Below the pieces are notes generated by a model. It saw nothing but the letters and a program-made list of their open reading frames with translations. It was not told the DNA's origin and made no database searches. This document shows positions 15,070-23,570 of a DNA stretch of 26,558 nt, piece by piece. Source of the DNA: Bacilli bacterium. Its GTDB lineage: Bacteria; Bacillota_I; Bacilli_A; RFN20; CAG-449. The stretch is from assembly GCA_900755065.1 (NCBI GenBank), contig CAAEFC010000016.1, positions 1-26,558 on the forward strand, in the 5' to 3' direction. Position 1 is the stretch's first letter. Every line of letters starts with the position of its first letter. The translations under genes and the position numbers were made by a program.

Positions 15070-15981
15070 GTGGACGAACTGAATCTGGTCTATACCCCGA
15101 AACGAAAGAAAAAAGGGATTTCCTCGAAAAAGAGCGAAGCGCTTTGGGCGTATCTGTTCATCGCGGTTCCCGTGATCGGATTTCTCGTATTCACCGTTTC
15201 CGCCCTGTGCTTTTCGTTTTATACCTCTTTCACCGACTTCAATCCGATCAAAGGAACCTATACCTGGGTCGGATTGCAGAATTACATCGACATCTTTCAG
15301 GAAGACAATTTCAAAACGGCCGCGCTCAACACCGTGATCCTGCTTCTTTCGATTCCGGTCGGCGTTTTTCTCGGTCTTCTTCTTGCCACTTATCTGAAAC
15401 GTCTCGCCAAAGGGCGCACTTGGCTGACGGTCATCTATTACTTACCCGCCGTCACGTCGTCCATCGCCATCATGCTGGTATTCCGTGACCTGTTCAAAAA
15501 CGACAACGGTTTAATCAACACCCTGTTCGGACTCGACCTGAAATGGATCGCCTCCGACCCGTGGCTGATCAAAATCGTCATCATTCTGAAAAACATCTGG
15601 GGATCCGTCGGCGGAACGATGATTCTCTATCTGGCCGGGCTTCAAAATATTCCGGAATCCTACTACGAAGCCGCGAAAGTCAACGGCGCCTCGAAATGGA
15701 GACAATTCGTCGACATCACGTTACCGATGTCTCACCCCACTTCGTTCTATCTGATCGTCACCGGCATCATCACCGGATTGCAATCGTACGCCGATTCGCA
15801 GATTCTCGGTGCCGGTCTCCCCGGAGCGAGAACCATCGTTTACTATATCTGGTCGTACGGCATCAATCAGGCGAAATATGGTTATGCCTCCGCCGCCTCG
15901 ATTCTCCTGTCCGTCGTCACGCTGGTGATCACGATCCTGCTGTTCAGCAAATCCTCGATGATTAAGGAGTCGACAAAATGA
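15070..15981 (+). CDS. Sugar ABC transporter permease, MalF/UgpA type
   Basis: The 303-residue integral membrane protein has about six hydrophobic segments, the first at about 25-50. The cytoplasmic EAA loop YYEAAKVNGASKWRQF starts at about residue 198 and contacts the ATPase. The start codon is GTG at 15070, selected because GGAG at 15057-15060, overlapping the previous stop codon, sits 9 nt upstream. This spacing implies translational coupling to the binding-protein gene. It forms the membrane channel with the next permease. Family membership is clear; transport specificity is not visible. Confidence 0.93.
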   Translation: MDELNLVYTPKRKKKGISSKKSEALWAYLFIAVPVIGFLVFTVSALCFSFYTSFTDFNPIKGTYTWVGLQNYIDIFQEDNFKTAALNTVILLLSIPVGVFLGLLLATYLKRLAKGRTWLTVIYYLPAVTSSIAIMLVFRDLFKNDNGLINTLFGLDLKWIASDPWLIKIVIILKNIWGSVGGTMILYLAGLQNIPESYYEAAKVNGASKWRQFVDITLPMSHPTSFYLIVTGIITGLQSYADSQILGAGLPGARTIVYYIWSYGINQAKYGYASAASILLSVVTLVITILLFSKSSMIKESTK

Positions 15982-16895
15982 GTGCGTACAAAGAAGTTCA
16001 GAACCGAAAAAAGCAAAGCGCACGCAAAGCCGGGAAAACCGCGACGTTCGTTCTTTCGACGCTTCTCGTCGTCCTCGGCGCTTTTCTGATGCTGTTTCCC
16101 TATTTCTATATGATTGTCACCGCGCTGAAAACGCCGCAGGAAATGCTGTCCAGTTCCATTTTAAAGGGATTCTGGCCGAAAGACCCGCAATGGACGAACT
16201 TTATCGACGTTTTCAGAGGAAACGCCAAATACACGCGGGATCAATTCAATTTCCTCAATGCGATGAAAAACACGATGATCATCGAAATTCTCGTCATTCC
16301 GATCGGAACCTTCTTTTCTTCTCTCGCCGCTTTCGCCTTTGCGAAAATGCGCTTCAAAGGAAAAAAGGTCATTCTGATCACCTTGCTTTCTTCCATGATG
16401 ATTCCCTATGCCGCCGTCATGCTTCCGCAATACCGGGCATTCATGAATCTGAATTTAGTCAACACCCTGTGGCCGTTGATTCTGCCGGGATTTTTCGGAA
16501 ATACCGGCATGATGCTCTTTCTGATCACTTCGATGAAGCATTCGATTCCCGACTCCCTGATCGAAGAGAGCCGCGTGGAAGGATCGGGTTGGTTCCGAAT
16601 CTATTACAAAGTCGCCCTGCCGCTTTGCAAGCCGGCTCTGATCGCTCAGGTGCTCTTCTGGTTCGTCGGCATCTGGAACGATTTCTTCGGTCCGTCCATC
16701 TATCTGACGGATCCGAGTCTGAAAACGGTGCAAATCGCGTTGATGACCCTGAACTCGACCGCCTCGCAAGCCTCCACCGATATTCCTTTCCTGATGGCTT
16801 CCGCGTTCATGAGTTCGTTACCGATCATTCTCCTGTTTATGATCATGAACAAGTCCTTCGTTCAGACCAACGTCAACGAAGGCATCAAGGGGTGA
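15978..16895 (+). CDS. Sugar ABC transporter permease, MalG/UgpE type
   Basis: The 305-residue second permease overlaps the first by ATGA (15978-15981). It has a basic N-terminus (about 1-20), then a first membrane segment (about 22-48), further segments, and an EAA loop, LIEESRVEGSGWFRIYYKV, near 194-212. It pairs with the MalF-type subunit to form the translocation pore. The final TGA lies inside the AAGGGGTGA box used by the small downstream gene, so the following ORF is coupled too. Confidence 0.93.
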   Translation: MSAYKEVQNRKKQSARKAGKTATFVLSTLLVVLGAFLMLFPYFYMIVTALKTPQEMLSSSILKGFWPKDPQWTNFIDVFRGNAKYTRDQFNFLNAMKNTMIIEILVIPIGTFFSSLAAFAFAKMRFKGKKVILITLLSSMMIPYAAVMLPQYRAFMNLNLVNTLWPLILPGFFGNTGMMLFLITSMKHSIPDSLIEESRVEGSGWFRIYYKVALPLCKPALIAQVLFWFVGIWNDFFGPSIYLTDPSLKTVQIALMTLNSTASQASTDIPFLMASAFMSSLPIILLFMIMNKSFVQTNVNEGIKG

Positions 16896-16900
16896 ACACC

Positions 16901-17002
16901 ATGAAAAAGAACAGACTGATCGCCGCTTTATGGATCGCGCTCGTGTGCCTGATCGTCCTTGCGATGATCGCCTATATCGTCTACGCCGATCGTTTCGCCT
17001 AA
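16901..17002 (+). CDS. 33-residue single-pass membrane microprotein in the sugar transporter operon
   Basis: An ATG at 16901 opens a 33-codon frame ending TAA at 17002. The product has a basic N-terminus (MKKNR), one strongly hydrophobic segment (about residues 6-28, rich in Ala, Leu, Ile and Val) and a short tail, YADRFA. AAGGGGTGA 5-13 nt upstream is a good ribosome binding site. The gene lies between the second permease (5-bp gap) and the ATPase (19-bp gap, with its own AAAGGAGG), so it fits the operon exactly. I do not recognise a family. It could be a small subunit or regulator of the transporter, or a stabilising peptide. The start signal and composition support translation; the function is unknown. 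Confidence 0.7.
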   Translation: MKKNRLIAALWIALVCLIVLAMIAYIVYADRFA

Positions 17003-17021
17003 ACAGAAAGGAGGACATGGA

Positions 17022-18542
17022 ATGTTCCACGTATTTCACAAAAAAGATTCGCTTCAAACGCTCTATCGCAAAAACAGCCTCCGTCAGATCAAAGAGCAGA
17101 GGGAGAAAGAAAAAGCCCAGCCTCTGACGAATGAAGAAGGGGCCTTTGTCTGCCTGAAACACATTCAGAAAATCTATCCGAACGGTTTCCATTCCGTCAT
17201 CGATTTCAATCTCGATATCCGGAAAGGCGAATTCATCGTCTTCGTCGGACCTTCCGGATGCGGTAAATCGACGACGCTCCGGATGATCTCCGGGCTGGAA
17301 GAGATCACTGCCGGAGGATTATTCATCGACGGCGTATACGCCAACGAAATCCCTCCGAGCGACCGGGGCATTTCCATGGTTTTCCAGAACTACGCCCTGT
17401 TTCCGCATCTGACGGTTTACGAAAACATCGCATACGGCATTTCCATACGAAAATACCGGATGCCGTTGATCGATAAAGCCGGCAACCCGGTTTACGGAAT
17501 CGATCGGAAAGCCATACGCGAACTCGAAAAAGAAAGAAAATGGCTCGTCCGGAATCAGCCGGAAGATACGGAAAGTCTGGCGAAAATCGATCACGATATC
17601 TGCGAATATCGATCCAAAACGGTTCCTCTGTATCAAAAAAGAAAACTGAGCAAAAAGGAAGTGAACGAGAAGGTTCAAAAAGCGGCGAAAATTCTGAATC
17701 TCGATCAATTGCTGAACCGAAAGCCCGGTCAACTCTCCGGCGGACAATGCCAGCGCGTGGCCTTGGGCAGAGTCATCGTTTCCGACGCGAAACTGCTTCT
17801 GATGGACGAACCTCTTTCCAATCTGGACGCCAAACTGAGGGTGTCCATGCGAAGCGAAATCATCGATCTTCACAAAAAGATCGGTGCGACGACCATTTAC
17901 GTCACGCACGATCAGATTGAAGCCATGACCATGTCCGACCGTCTGGTCGTGATGAATAAAGGACAGATCGTTCAGATCGGCAGTCCGAAAGAAGTGTATG
18001 ACCGTCCGAATTGTCTGTTCGTAGCCTCATTCATCGGTTCACCGACGATGAATTTTCTGAAAGGAACGTACGAAAACGGGGTTCTGACTCTCGTCGGAGA
18101 AAAGTTGCCTTTTGCCCATGCATCTTCGGCGATCGAAAGATTTTATCAGGCGCAACTTACCTCAACGGAAGAAAAGATGCAGGCTCTGTCTGGGCAATTT
18201 GAGGGAGAATTGCTGGAAATCGAGACGAAAAAACTCGCCGAAACGAAAGCGGAAATTCATCGTGCGATTGCCTCGAAAAAATATGAAATCGTTCTGGGAA
18301 TCCGGCCGGAAAACACCGCGCTCGCCGATTCCTCTTCTCCTTTCCGATTCAAGGCGAAAGTCGAATCGGTCGAACTCTCCGGCATGGATTACCACGCTTT
18401 CGTGCGAATCGAAGATCAGAAGGCGATGGTGATCGTTCCTTCGTCCGTCAAAGTCGCGCCCGGAGACGAGATCGAGATGACCTTTCCGTTAGAAAAAGCC
18501 CACCTTTTCGATGAAATTACAGAAAAAGCCATTGACTTATAA
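17022..18542 (+). CDS. Oversized MsmX/UgpC/MalK-type sugar ABC transporter ATPase
   Basis: The protein powers import with the two upstream permeases. All ATPase motifs are present: Walker A GPSGCGKST (76-84), Q-loop Gln122 in VFQNYALFPH, signature LSGGQ (238-242) followed by CQRVALGR, Walker B LLLMDEP (258-264), and H-loop His296 in THDQIEAM. MalK-like regulatory OB folds follow (about 335-506). At 506 residues it is far longer than the usual 360-380. There is a charged N-terminal extension of about 40 residues, an extra segment of about 60 residues (about 146-205, rich in Lys, Arg and Glu) between the Q-loop and the signature, and extra helical sequence near 370-420. The start at 17022 follows AAAGGAGG by 7 nt. 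The insertion sits in the helical domain that docks with permease EAA loops. Confidence 0.93.
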   Translation: MFHVFHKKDSLQTLYRKNSLRQIKEQREKEKAQPLTNEEGAFVCLKHIQKIYPNGFHSVIDFNLDIRKGEFIVFVGPSGCGKSTTLRMISGLEEITAGGLFIDGVYANEIPPSDRGISMVFQNYALFPHLTVYENIAYGISIRKYRMPLIDKAGNPVYGIDRKAIRELEKERKWLVRNQPEDTESLAKIDHDICEYRSKTVPLYQKRKLSKKEVNEKVQKAAKILNLDQLLNRKPGQLSGGQCQRVALGRVIVSDAKLLLMDEPLSNLDAKLRVSMRSEIIDLHKKIGATTIYVTHDQIEAMTMSDRLVVMNKGQIVQIGSPKEVYDRPNCLFVASFIGSPTMNFLKGTYENGVLTLVGEKLPFAHASSAIERFYQAQLTSTEEKMQALSGQFEGELLEIETKKLAETKAEIHRAIASKKYEIVLGIRPENTALADSSSPFRFKAKVESVELSGMDYHAFVRIEDQKAMVIVPSSVKVAPGDEIEMTFPLEKAHLFDEITEKAIDL

Positions 18543-18557
18543 GAGGAGATTCCAACG

Positions 18558-20309
18558 ATGAAGCACACGAAATCCTATTTCACTCATAGCCCCAATCCGC
18601 TGTTCGCACGGACGGATTTCCGTTTGCTGGACGGAATATGGTCGTTTTGCTTCGATCCGGATAACATCGGCGTCCGCGAAAAATGGTTTCAGAATTTTCC
18701 TTCCGATCACTTCGATATCCGCGTTCCCTATGTCTATCAGGCCAAGAACGGTCTGAACACGAAAACGCAGGAAAAGGATATCGTCTGGTACGACAAAACC
18801 GTCGAAATCGATCCGATCGCCGAACAGATCGATCTGGTGATTCTGGCTTGCGACTATAAACTCGATCTTTACGTAAACGGCATTTTTCTGGCCTCTCACG
18901 AAGGCGGATACGATCAGATACGGGTCAATATCGCGCCCGTTGTGAAGAAAGGCAAAAATACGATCACCTTCCGCGTCGAAGATTCAAAGGACAAAGATCA
19001 GATACGGGGAAAGCAATTTACCGGCGCAAGACCCTCTCAGATCTTTTACGAGGGCGTCACCGGCGTCTACCGTTCCGTGTATCTGGAATTTTTAACGAAA
19101 GCCAATATCCGGAACGCCCGGTTGATCGCTTCTTATTCGGATCGGTCGCTCTTTCTTCGCGTTGACGTTCTGAACGGGGCGAATTCCACGCTGAAAATTG
19201 AAGTGTTCGACGGTGAGAAATTGGCGAAAGTCAAGGAATACGCCGTCAAAGACGGGGCGATCGAAGACACTCTTTCTTTCGACAACGTCAAACCCTGGTC
19301 CGATGCCTGCCCTTTTCTATACGACGTCGTCCTCACGCTTCTCGACGACAGAGGCCGTGCCTTTGATACCGTGTACACGTACGCGGGATTTGTCTCCTAC
19401 CGGATAGAAAGAGGCCGGTTCTATGTAAACGACATCGACACCTACATTAAAGCGGTTTTGTTTCAAGGCTATTACGAAGACGATCTTTACACGGGGAGGA
19501 AAGAAGACTATCTGGAAGATCTGGCCAAAATCAAAGCCTCCGGATTCAATGCCTTGCGCATTCATCAGACGATCGAAGACCCCTTGTTTCTGTACTATTG
19601 CGATTGTTCGGGAATCTACACCACTCTGGAAATTCCTTCCCCCTTTGAAATGTCGGATCGCCTCCGGGAACGGTATTTCGCCGAAGTCGGCCGCATCGTA
19701 AGCGACAACTATCATCACCCGTCCGTTTACTCGCTGATCCTGTTCAACGAATCGTGGGGAATCAACGGCATTCTCCACGATCCGGAAACGCAGGAATTCG
19801 TCGTCCGCTGCTACGAGCGTTACAAAAAAATGTGTCCGCATTGGTTGATCTGCTCGAACGACGGGTGGGAACATACGAAAAGCGACATCTGCTCGATTCA
19901 CAACTACGAATTCGACAGCGAGGCTTTTATTTCCTTCACGAGCGAACAATACGATACGCTGATGAAAACGAAGAATTTCTATGCCAATGCCGCTAATTAC
20001 CTCGCCTTCGCTCAGAATTATCAGTACGAAAATCAGCCTATTTTTCTCTCCGAATTCGCCGGGTACGGGTTAAGCGTTCCGAAAGGAGATTCGGATCAGT
20101 TCTTCTACGGCGCAGCGAAAAACACCGAAGATTTTATCGACCGGATCCAAAAGATGTATACGGCAATCCGGAAATTTCCCTTTATCCGCGGAATCTGTTA
20201 TACTCAATATAACGATACGTATCAGGAAACGAACGGAATCGTTACCATGCAAAGGCAATTCAAGATTCCGCCCGGAATTCTGAAAGCGCTGAATGACGTG
20301 CTGAGGTGA
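18558..20309 (+). CDS. Glycoside hydrolase family 2 enzyme (short form, cytosolic)
   Basis: This 583-residue protein has the three-domain GH2 core: a sugar-binding jelly roll (about 1-180, with GGYDQIRVNIAPVVKKG), an Ig-like domain (about 180-280), and a TIM barrel (about 285-583). The catalytic acid/base is Glu398 in LFNESWGING and the nucleophile is Glu499 in FLSEFAGYG. The length matches the beta-glucuronidase / short beta-galactosidase branch rather than LacZ. There is no signal peptide, so it works on imported oligosaccharides. The ATG at 18558 has AGAGGAG upstream and lies 15 bp after the ATPase gene. GH2 enzymes are retaining and act on beta-galactosides, beta-glucuronides, beta-mannosides or arabinosides; which one cannot be read reliably. 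Confidence 0.9.
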   Translation: MKHTKSYFTHSPNPLFARTDFRLLDGIWSFCFDPDNIGVREKWFQNFPSDHFDIRVPYVYQAKNGLNTKTQEKDIVWYDKTVEIDPIAEQIDLVILACDYKLDLYVNGIFLASHEGGYDQIRVNIAPVVKKGKNTITFRVEDSKDKDQIRGKQFTGARPSQIFYEGVTGVYRSVYLEFLTKANIRNARLIASYSDRSLFLRVDVLNGANSTLKIEVFDGEKLAKVKEYAVKDGAIEDTLSFDNVKPWSDACPFLYDVVLTLLDDRGRAFDTVYTYAGFVSYRIERGRFYVNDIDTYIKAVLFQGYYEDDLYTGRKEDYLEDLAKIKASGFNALRIHQTIEDPLFLYYCDCSGIYTTLEIPSPFEMSDRLRERYFAEVGRIVSDNYHHPSVYSLILFNESWGINGILHDPETQEFVVRCYERYKKMCPHWLICSNDGWEHTKSDICSIHNYEFDSEAFISFTSEQYDTLMKTKNFYANAANYLAFAQNYQYENQPIFLSEFAGYGLSVPKGDSDQFFYGAAKNTEDFIDRIQKMYTAIRKFPFIRGICYTQYNDTYQETNGIVTMQRQFKIPPGILKALNDVLR

Positions 20310-20312
20310 ATT

Positions 20313-23051
20313 ATGGAGAAAATCAAAGAACTTTATCGGACGGCGACTGCCTCTGTCAACGCTCTGCCGATGTCCAATTACTTTGATGTGGACGGCGGAT
20401 TCAAAAAGGAGATCAAAGACTGGAAATACGCTTATCAGGAAGCGTTCGATTTCGATGAAGCCCTCCGTGCGGAACCCGATACGGCTGTCCGTCTTCCCTT
20501 TATGGGCGAATTGCACGGCTACGGAAAACCGTGGTACGCCAACGATCGTTACCTGTTTCCTTATCTTCCTCCGCAGATTCTGGGAACAACGCCCTGCTCG
20601 GTCTTCGTCCACGAAGAAGACATCGTCCTCGACGAAAACGAATACCTTTTGCAGATCGAAGGCGTAGACAACGCGTACTACCTGTTTGTCAATCAGCAGT
20701 TCGTCGGCTTTTCCAATATTTCGCACTGCGTTCAGAAATTCGACATCAAGAAATACCTGACCGACGGAAAGAATACTTTCCGCCTGCTGGTTTTGAAATT
20801 CACGCCTTCTTCTTATCTGGAATGCCAGGATAAAATCCGGCTGTCCGGAATTTTCCGGCCGATCTATTTAATCAAACGAAAACCGGGATATCTCGAAAAC
20901 TATAAGGTCGACGTCGATCTTAAAGACCGCAAAGGAATTGTGTCCGTTCACGCTTCCAAAGCGATCCGGGCGACTTTTTCAGGCGAAGAAAAACAAGGAA
21001 CAGATCTCGTCTTCGAGATCGAAAACCCCCGGCTCTGGAACAGCGAAGATCCTTATCTGTACACGTTGAAGATCGAATGCGCCGGCGAGGTCATCTATCA
21101 GAACGTGGGAATCCGGAAGATCGAAGTCGTCGGCAATCGCTTGCTCCTCAATCACCGGCTTTTCAAGATGAAAGGCGTCAACCGCCATTCCTTTTCCACT
21201 TACGGATACAGCGAAACGACGGAAGACATGGAAAAGGACATTGCCTTGATGAAGAGCCTCAACATCAACGCCGTCCGAACCTCGCATTATCCCGCAGATC
21301 CCCGCTTTTACGATCTCTGCGACCGAAACGGAATCTACGTGCTTTCGGAAGCCGATGTCGAAACGCACGGAACGACGCGTCAGGACGGCGGATACGCCAT
21401 GGACAAATGGGATCAGGTCATCTCCTCTCCCGCCTTTTACGATCAACTGCTGGAAAGAGAATTGTCAAATGTGATCACGCATCAAAATCACCCTTCGGTC
21501 CTCATCTTTTCCTTGGGAAACGAATCCGGATTCAGCGAAACTTTCGTCCGCTTAGCCAAAGAAATTCAAAAAATCGACCGACGGCCTTTACACTACGAGG
21601 GCTCTTATCGGAATATCGACGGAAAAGGCTTTTACGAAGAAAACGTACTCGGCATGTATTCCAGAATGTATCCGCCGATCGAATATTGCGAAACCGAAGT
21701 TCCGAAACTCAATCGGCCGTTTGTTCTCTGCGAATATGCCCACGCGATGGGAAACTCTTTGGGCGAACTGAAAGAGTATACGGATGCTTTCTGGAAACAC
21801 GATAATTTCTTCGGCGTCTTTGTGTGGGAATGGCTGAACGAATGGATCGTCATCGACGGAAAAGAATGTTATGGTGGCGATTTCGGTGAGCCTTTCCACG
21901 ACAACGATTTCTGCGTCGACGGGCTGATTCAGCCCGACCGAAGCATCACGCCTCAAGTATACGAATTGAGAGAGTGCTACGCCCCGATCCGATACCGCGT
22001 AGACGGCGACGACCTGAAAGTTTTGAACCGCTATGATTTCCGCTCTTTATCGCATCTTCGGTTTGAAATCGAAACGCAAGTGAACGGAAAGACCATTCAT
22101 ACAAGCATCCGGGAACTTTCTGCTTTGCCGGGAAAAGAAGAAACATTATGCCCGCTTCCCGATCCAGAAGACCACGCATACGTTTCGTTGCTCATCCGAC
22201 TGTACAACGAAGAAGGAATTCTGATTTCAAAGCAAAGCATCGTCCGGAAGCCGAAGCAGAATTTCCTTTGCCCCACGAGGGAAGGCCAAATACGCTGTAC
22301 TTTCGACAGCAAGTATTTGATCCAGAAGATCGAAGTGGACGGGAAAGCGCTTTTGAAGAACATGCGGTTTCATTTAACCCGTCCTTATCTGTCCAACGAC
22401 AGGAATTTCGCCCCGTTTTACGAGCAGATCCGAATCAAAGACGCCGAATTTTTCGTCACGGAAAAACACGTTTCGGCGCGCGAAATCTCTTTGGAAGGCT
22501 ACCTTGCCAGTCCGGCTTTATCGCCTTTCTATAAGGTGCAGTTGAAGTACATCCTGAAAGACGCTTCCCTTCGCGTGGAATCGCACTTGGAGAGGTTGAT
22601 GGATTACGATGGTCCTTTGCGCTTTGGATGGATTTTTGAGTTACCGGACAACTATCAGGAAATCGAATATCTCGGTCTGGAAGGCGAATCCTATATCGAC
22701 AGACATCAGGGAAACAGTTTCGGTCTCTTCGACATTCGCATCGAAGATAATTTCCGCTACGCGGTTCCTCAGCAAAGCAACGATCATTTTCAAACGGTTT
22801 ACCTGCAATTCAAGGCGGACAAAGCAGGCATCAAGGCCGACGCCCCATTCTCGTTTAACTACGACTGCTTCCTCGAAAAGGACTACAAACCGCATCGGAG
22901 CGAAATGAAAAACACTTTCAAACGGTATTTGTCGATCGATTACAAGATGCGGGGTGTCGGGACTTCTTCGTGCGGTCCGATCGTTCGGGATTCCTACAAA
23001 GTCAAAGAAAAGGAATTCGATTTCAATTTCGATCTCTTCTTGTTCAAATAA
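20313..23051 (+). CDS. GH2 beta-galactosidase, LacZ-like
   Basis: The 912-residue cytosolic enzyme has LacZ-type landmarks: GVDNAYYLFVNQQFVGFS (117-134), DKIRLSGIFRPIYL (173-186), KGVNRHSFSTYGY (287-299), NAVRTSHYPADPRFYDLCD (319-337), the acid/base Glu404 in SLGNESG, and the nucleophile Glu474 in LCEYAHAMGNS. A GLIQPDRSITPQ segment follows, then Ig-like domains and a beta-galactosidase small-chain-like C-terminus (about 650-912). It would release terminal beta-galactose from imported oligosaccharides. The start at 20313 follows GAGGTGA, which overlaps the stop of the preceding GH2 gene, so the two are coupled. It is the last gene of the operon. Beta-galactosidase is the best call, but related GH2 activities remain possible. 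Confidence 0.9.
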   Translation: MEKIKELYRTATASVNALPMSNYFDVDGGFKKEIKDWKYAYQEAFDFDEALRAEPDTAVRLPFMGELHGYGKPWYANDRYLFPYLPPQILGTTPCSVFVHEEDIVLDENEYLLQIEGVDNAYYLFVNQQFVGFSNISHCVQKFDIKKYLTDGKNTFRLLVLKFTPSSYLECQDKIRLSGIFRPIYLIKRKPGYLENYKVDVDLKDRKGIVSVHASKAIRATFSGEEKQGTDLVFEIENPRLWNSEDPYLYTLKIECAGEVIYQNVGIRKIEVVGNRLLLNHRLFKMKGVNRHSFSTYGYSETTEDMEKDIALMKSLNINAVRTSHYPADPRFYDLCDRNGIYVLSEADVETHGTTRQDGGYAMDKWDQVISSPAFYDQLLERELSNVITHQNHPSVLIFSLGNESGFSETFVRLAKEIQKIDRRPLHYEGSYRNIDGKGFYEENVLGMYSRMYPPIEYCETEVPKLNRPFVLCEYAHAMGNSLGELKEYTDAFWKHDNFFGVFVWEWLNEWIVIDGKECYGGDFGEPFHDNDFCVDGLIQPDRSITPQVYELRECYAPIRYRVDGDDLKVLNRYDFRSLSHLRFEIETQVNGKTIHTSIRELSALPGKEETLCPLPDPEDHAYVSLLIRLYNEEGILISKQSIVRKPKQNFLCPTREGQIRCTFDSKYLIQKIEVDGKALLKNMRFHLTRPYLSNDRNFAPFYEQIRIKDAEFFVTEKHVSAREISLEGYLASPALSPFYKVQLKYILKDASLRVESHLERLMDYDGPLRFGWIFELPDNYQEIEYLGLEGESYIDRHQGNSFGLFDIRIEDNFRYAVPQQSNDHFQTVYLQFKADKAGIKADAPFSFNYDCFLEKDYKPHRSEMKNTFKRYLSIDYKMRGVGTSSCGPIVRDSYKVKEKEFDFNFDLFLFK

Positions 23052-23066
23052 ATCTCTTTCCCGATC

Positions 23067-23109
23067 CATGCGTGCAGACTTTTCCCGCATGATCGCGGAT
23101 CATATTTTT
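23067..23109 (+). terminator. Weak candidate terminator after the LacZ-like gene
   Basis: CATGCG (23067-23072) and CGCATG (23086-23091) form a 6-bp stem with a 13-nt loop, 15 bp after the stop codon. A T-run (23105-23109) comes only 13 bp later, so this is a poor terminator and is offered because no better one is seen downstream of the operon. Confidence 0.3.
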
Positions 23110-23181
23110 AACCTTTGGTTTTCTCTGCTTGCCTCGATAAATGCGTTTTGCGGGCGATCTTATTGCAAAACGTAAGCGTAC

Positions 23182-23213
23182 AAAAAAGGTGTTTTCTGAA
23201 TATCTGCGACACC
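23182..23213 (-). terminator. Candidate terminator of the ASCH-HIT gene pair
   Basis: The minus strand reads GGTGT (23213-23209), a 16-nt loop, then ACACC (23192-23188) followed directly by six T residues. It begins about 20 bp after the ASCH stop codon. The stem is only 5 bp, so confidence is moderate. Confidence 0.5.
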
Positions 23214-23233
23214 AAATGTTGTGTGTCTGAAAT

Positions 23234-23566
23234 TTACAGCAAAACGATTTCAATTCCTAAAACACCGTATTTGTTGATTTTATCGGTAGAATAGTAATGG
23301 AGCATATCTTTAGGATCGGCATTTTCGTTTTCTTTGTAACCGATAGATAATTTGCTATGATGTTGATATAATTCTTCAAAATCAGGATACTTATAGATTT
23401 TTATCACTTTACATTCAATTTCCTCTTTAGTCTTTACGTTACGAAAAAGAATACTATCCCCTTCTTTGATAAGTGAACGTTTTTCATCATTCAATCTCAT
23501 TTCAATGGTTTTCCATCCTTCTTTTATTGCTTGAAATGAATCCTCTTCTAATCTCATATAATGCAT
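23234..23566 (-). CDS. ASCH-domain protein
   Basis: This 110-residue protein fits the ASCH domain, a PUA-like beta-barrel that binds RNA or, in some members, acts on modified nucleosides. The stretch KEGWKTIEMRLNDEKRSLIKEGDSI (about 15-39) has the E-x-R-x-n-D pattern shared by small ASCH proteins, and the end YGVLGIEIVLL is a typical closing strand. It starts 4 bp after the stop codon of the HIT-hydrolase gene, with only an AAGGG about 15 nt upstream, so it is probably coupled to that gene. Base composition is AT-richer than in the polysaccharide locus. Family call likely; role unknown. Confidence 0.75.
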   Translation of the reverse strand: MHYMRLEEDSFQAIKEGWKTIEMRLNDEKRSLIKEGDSILFRNVKTKEEIECKVIKIYKYPDFEELYQHHSKLSIGYKENENADPKDMLHYYSTDKINKYGVLGIEIVLL

Positions 23567-23570
23567 GGTT

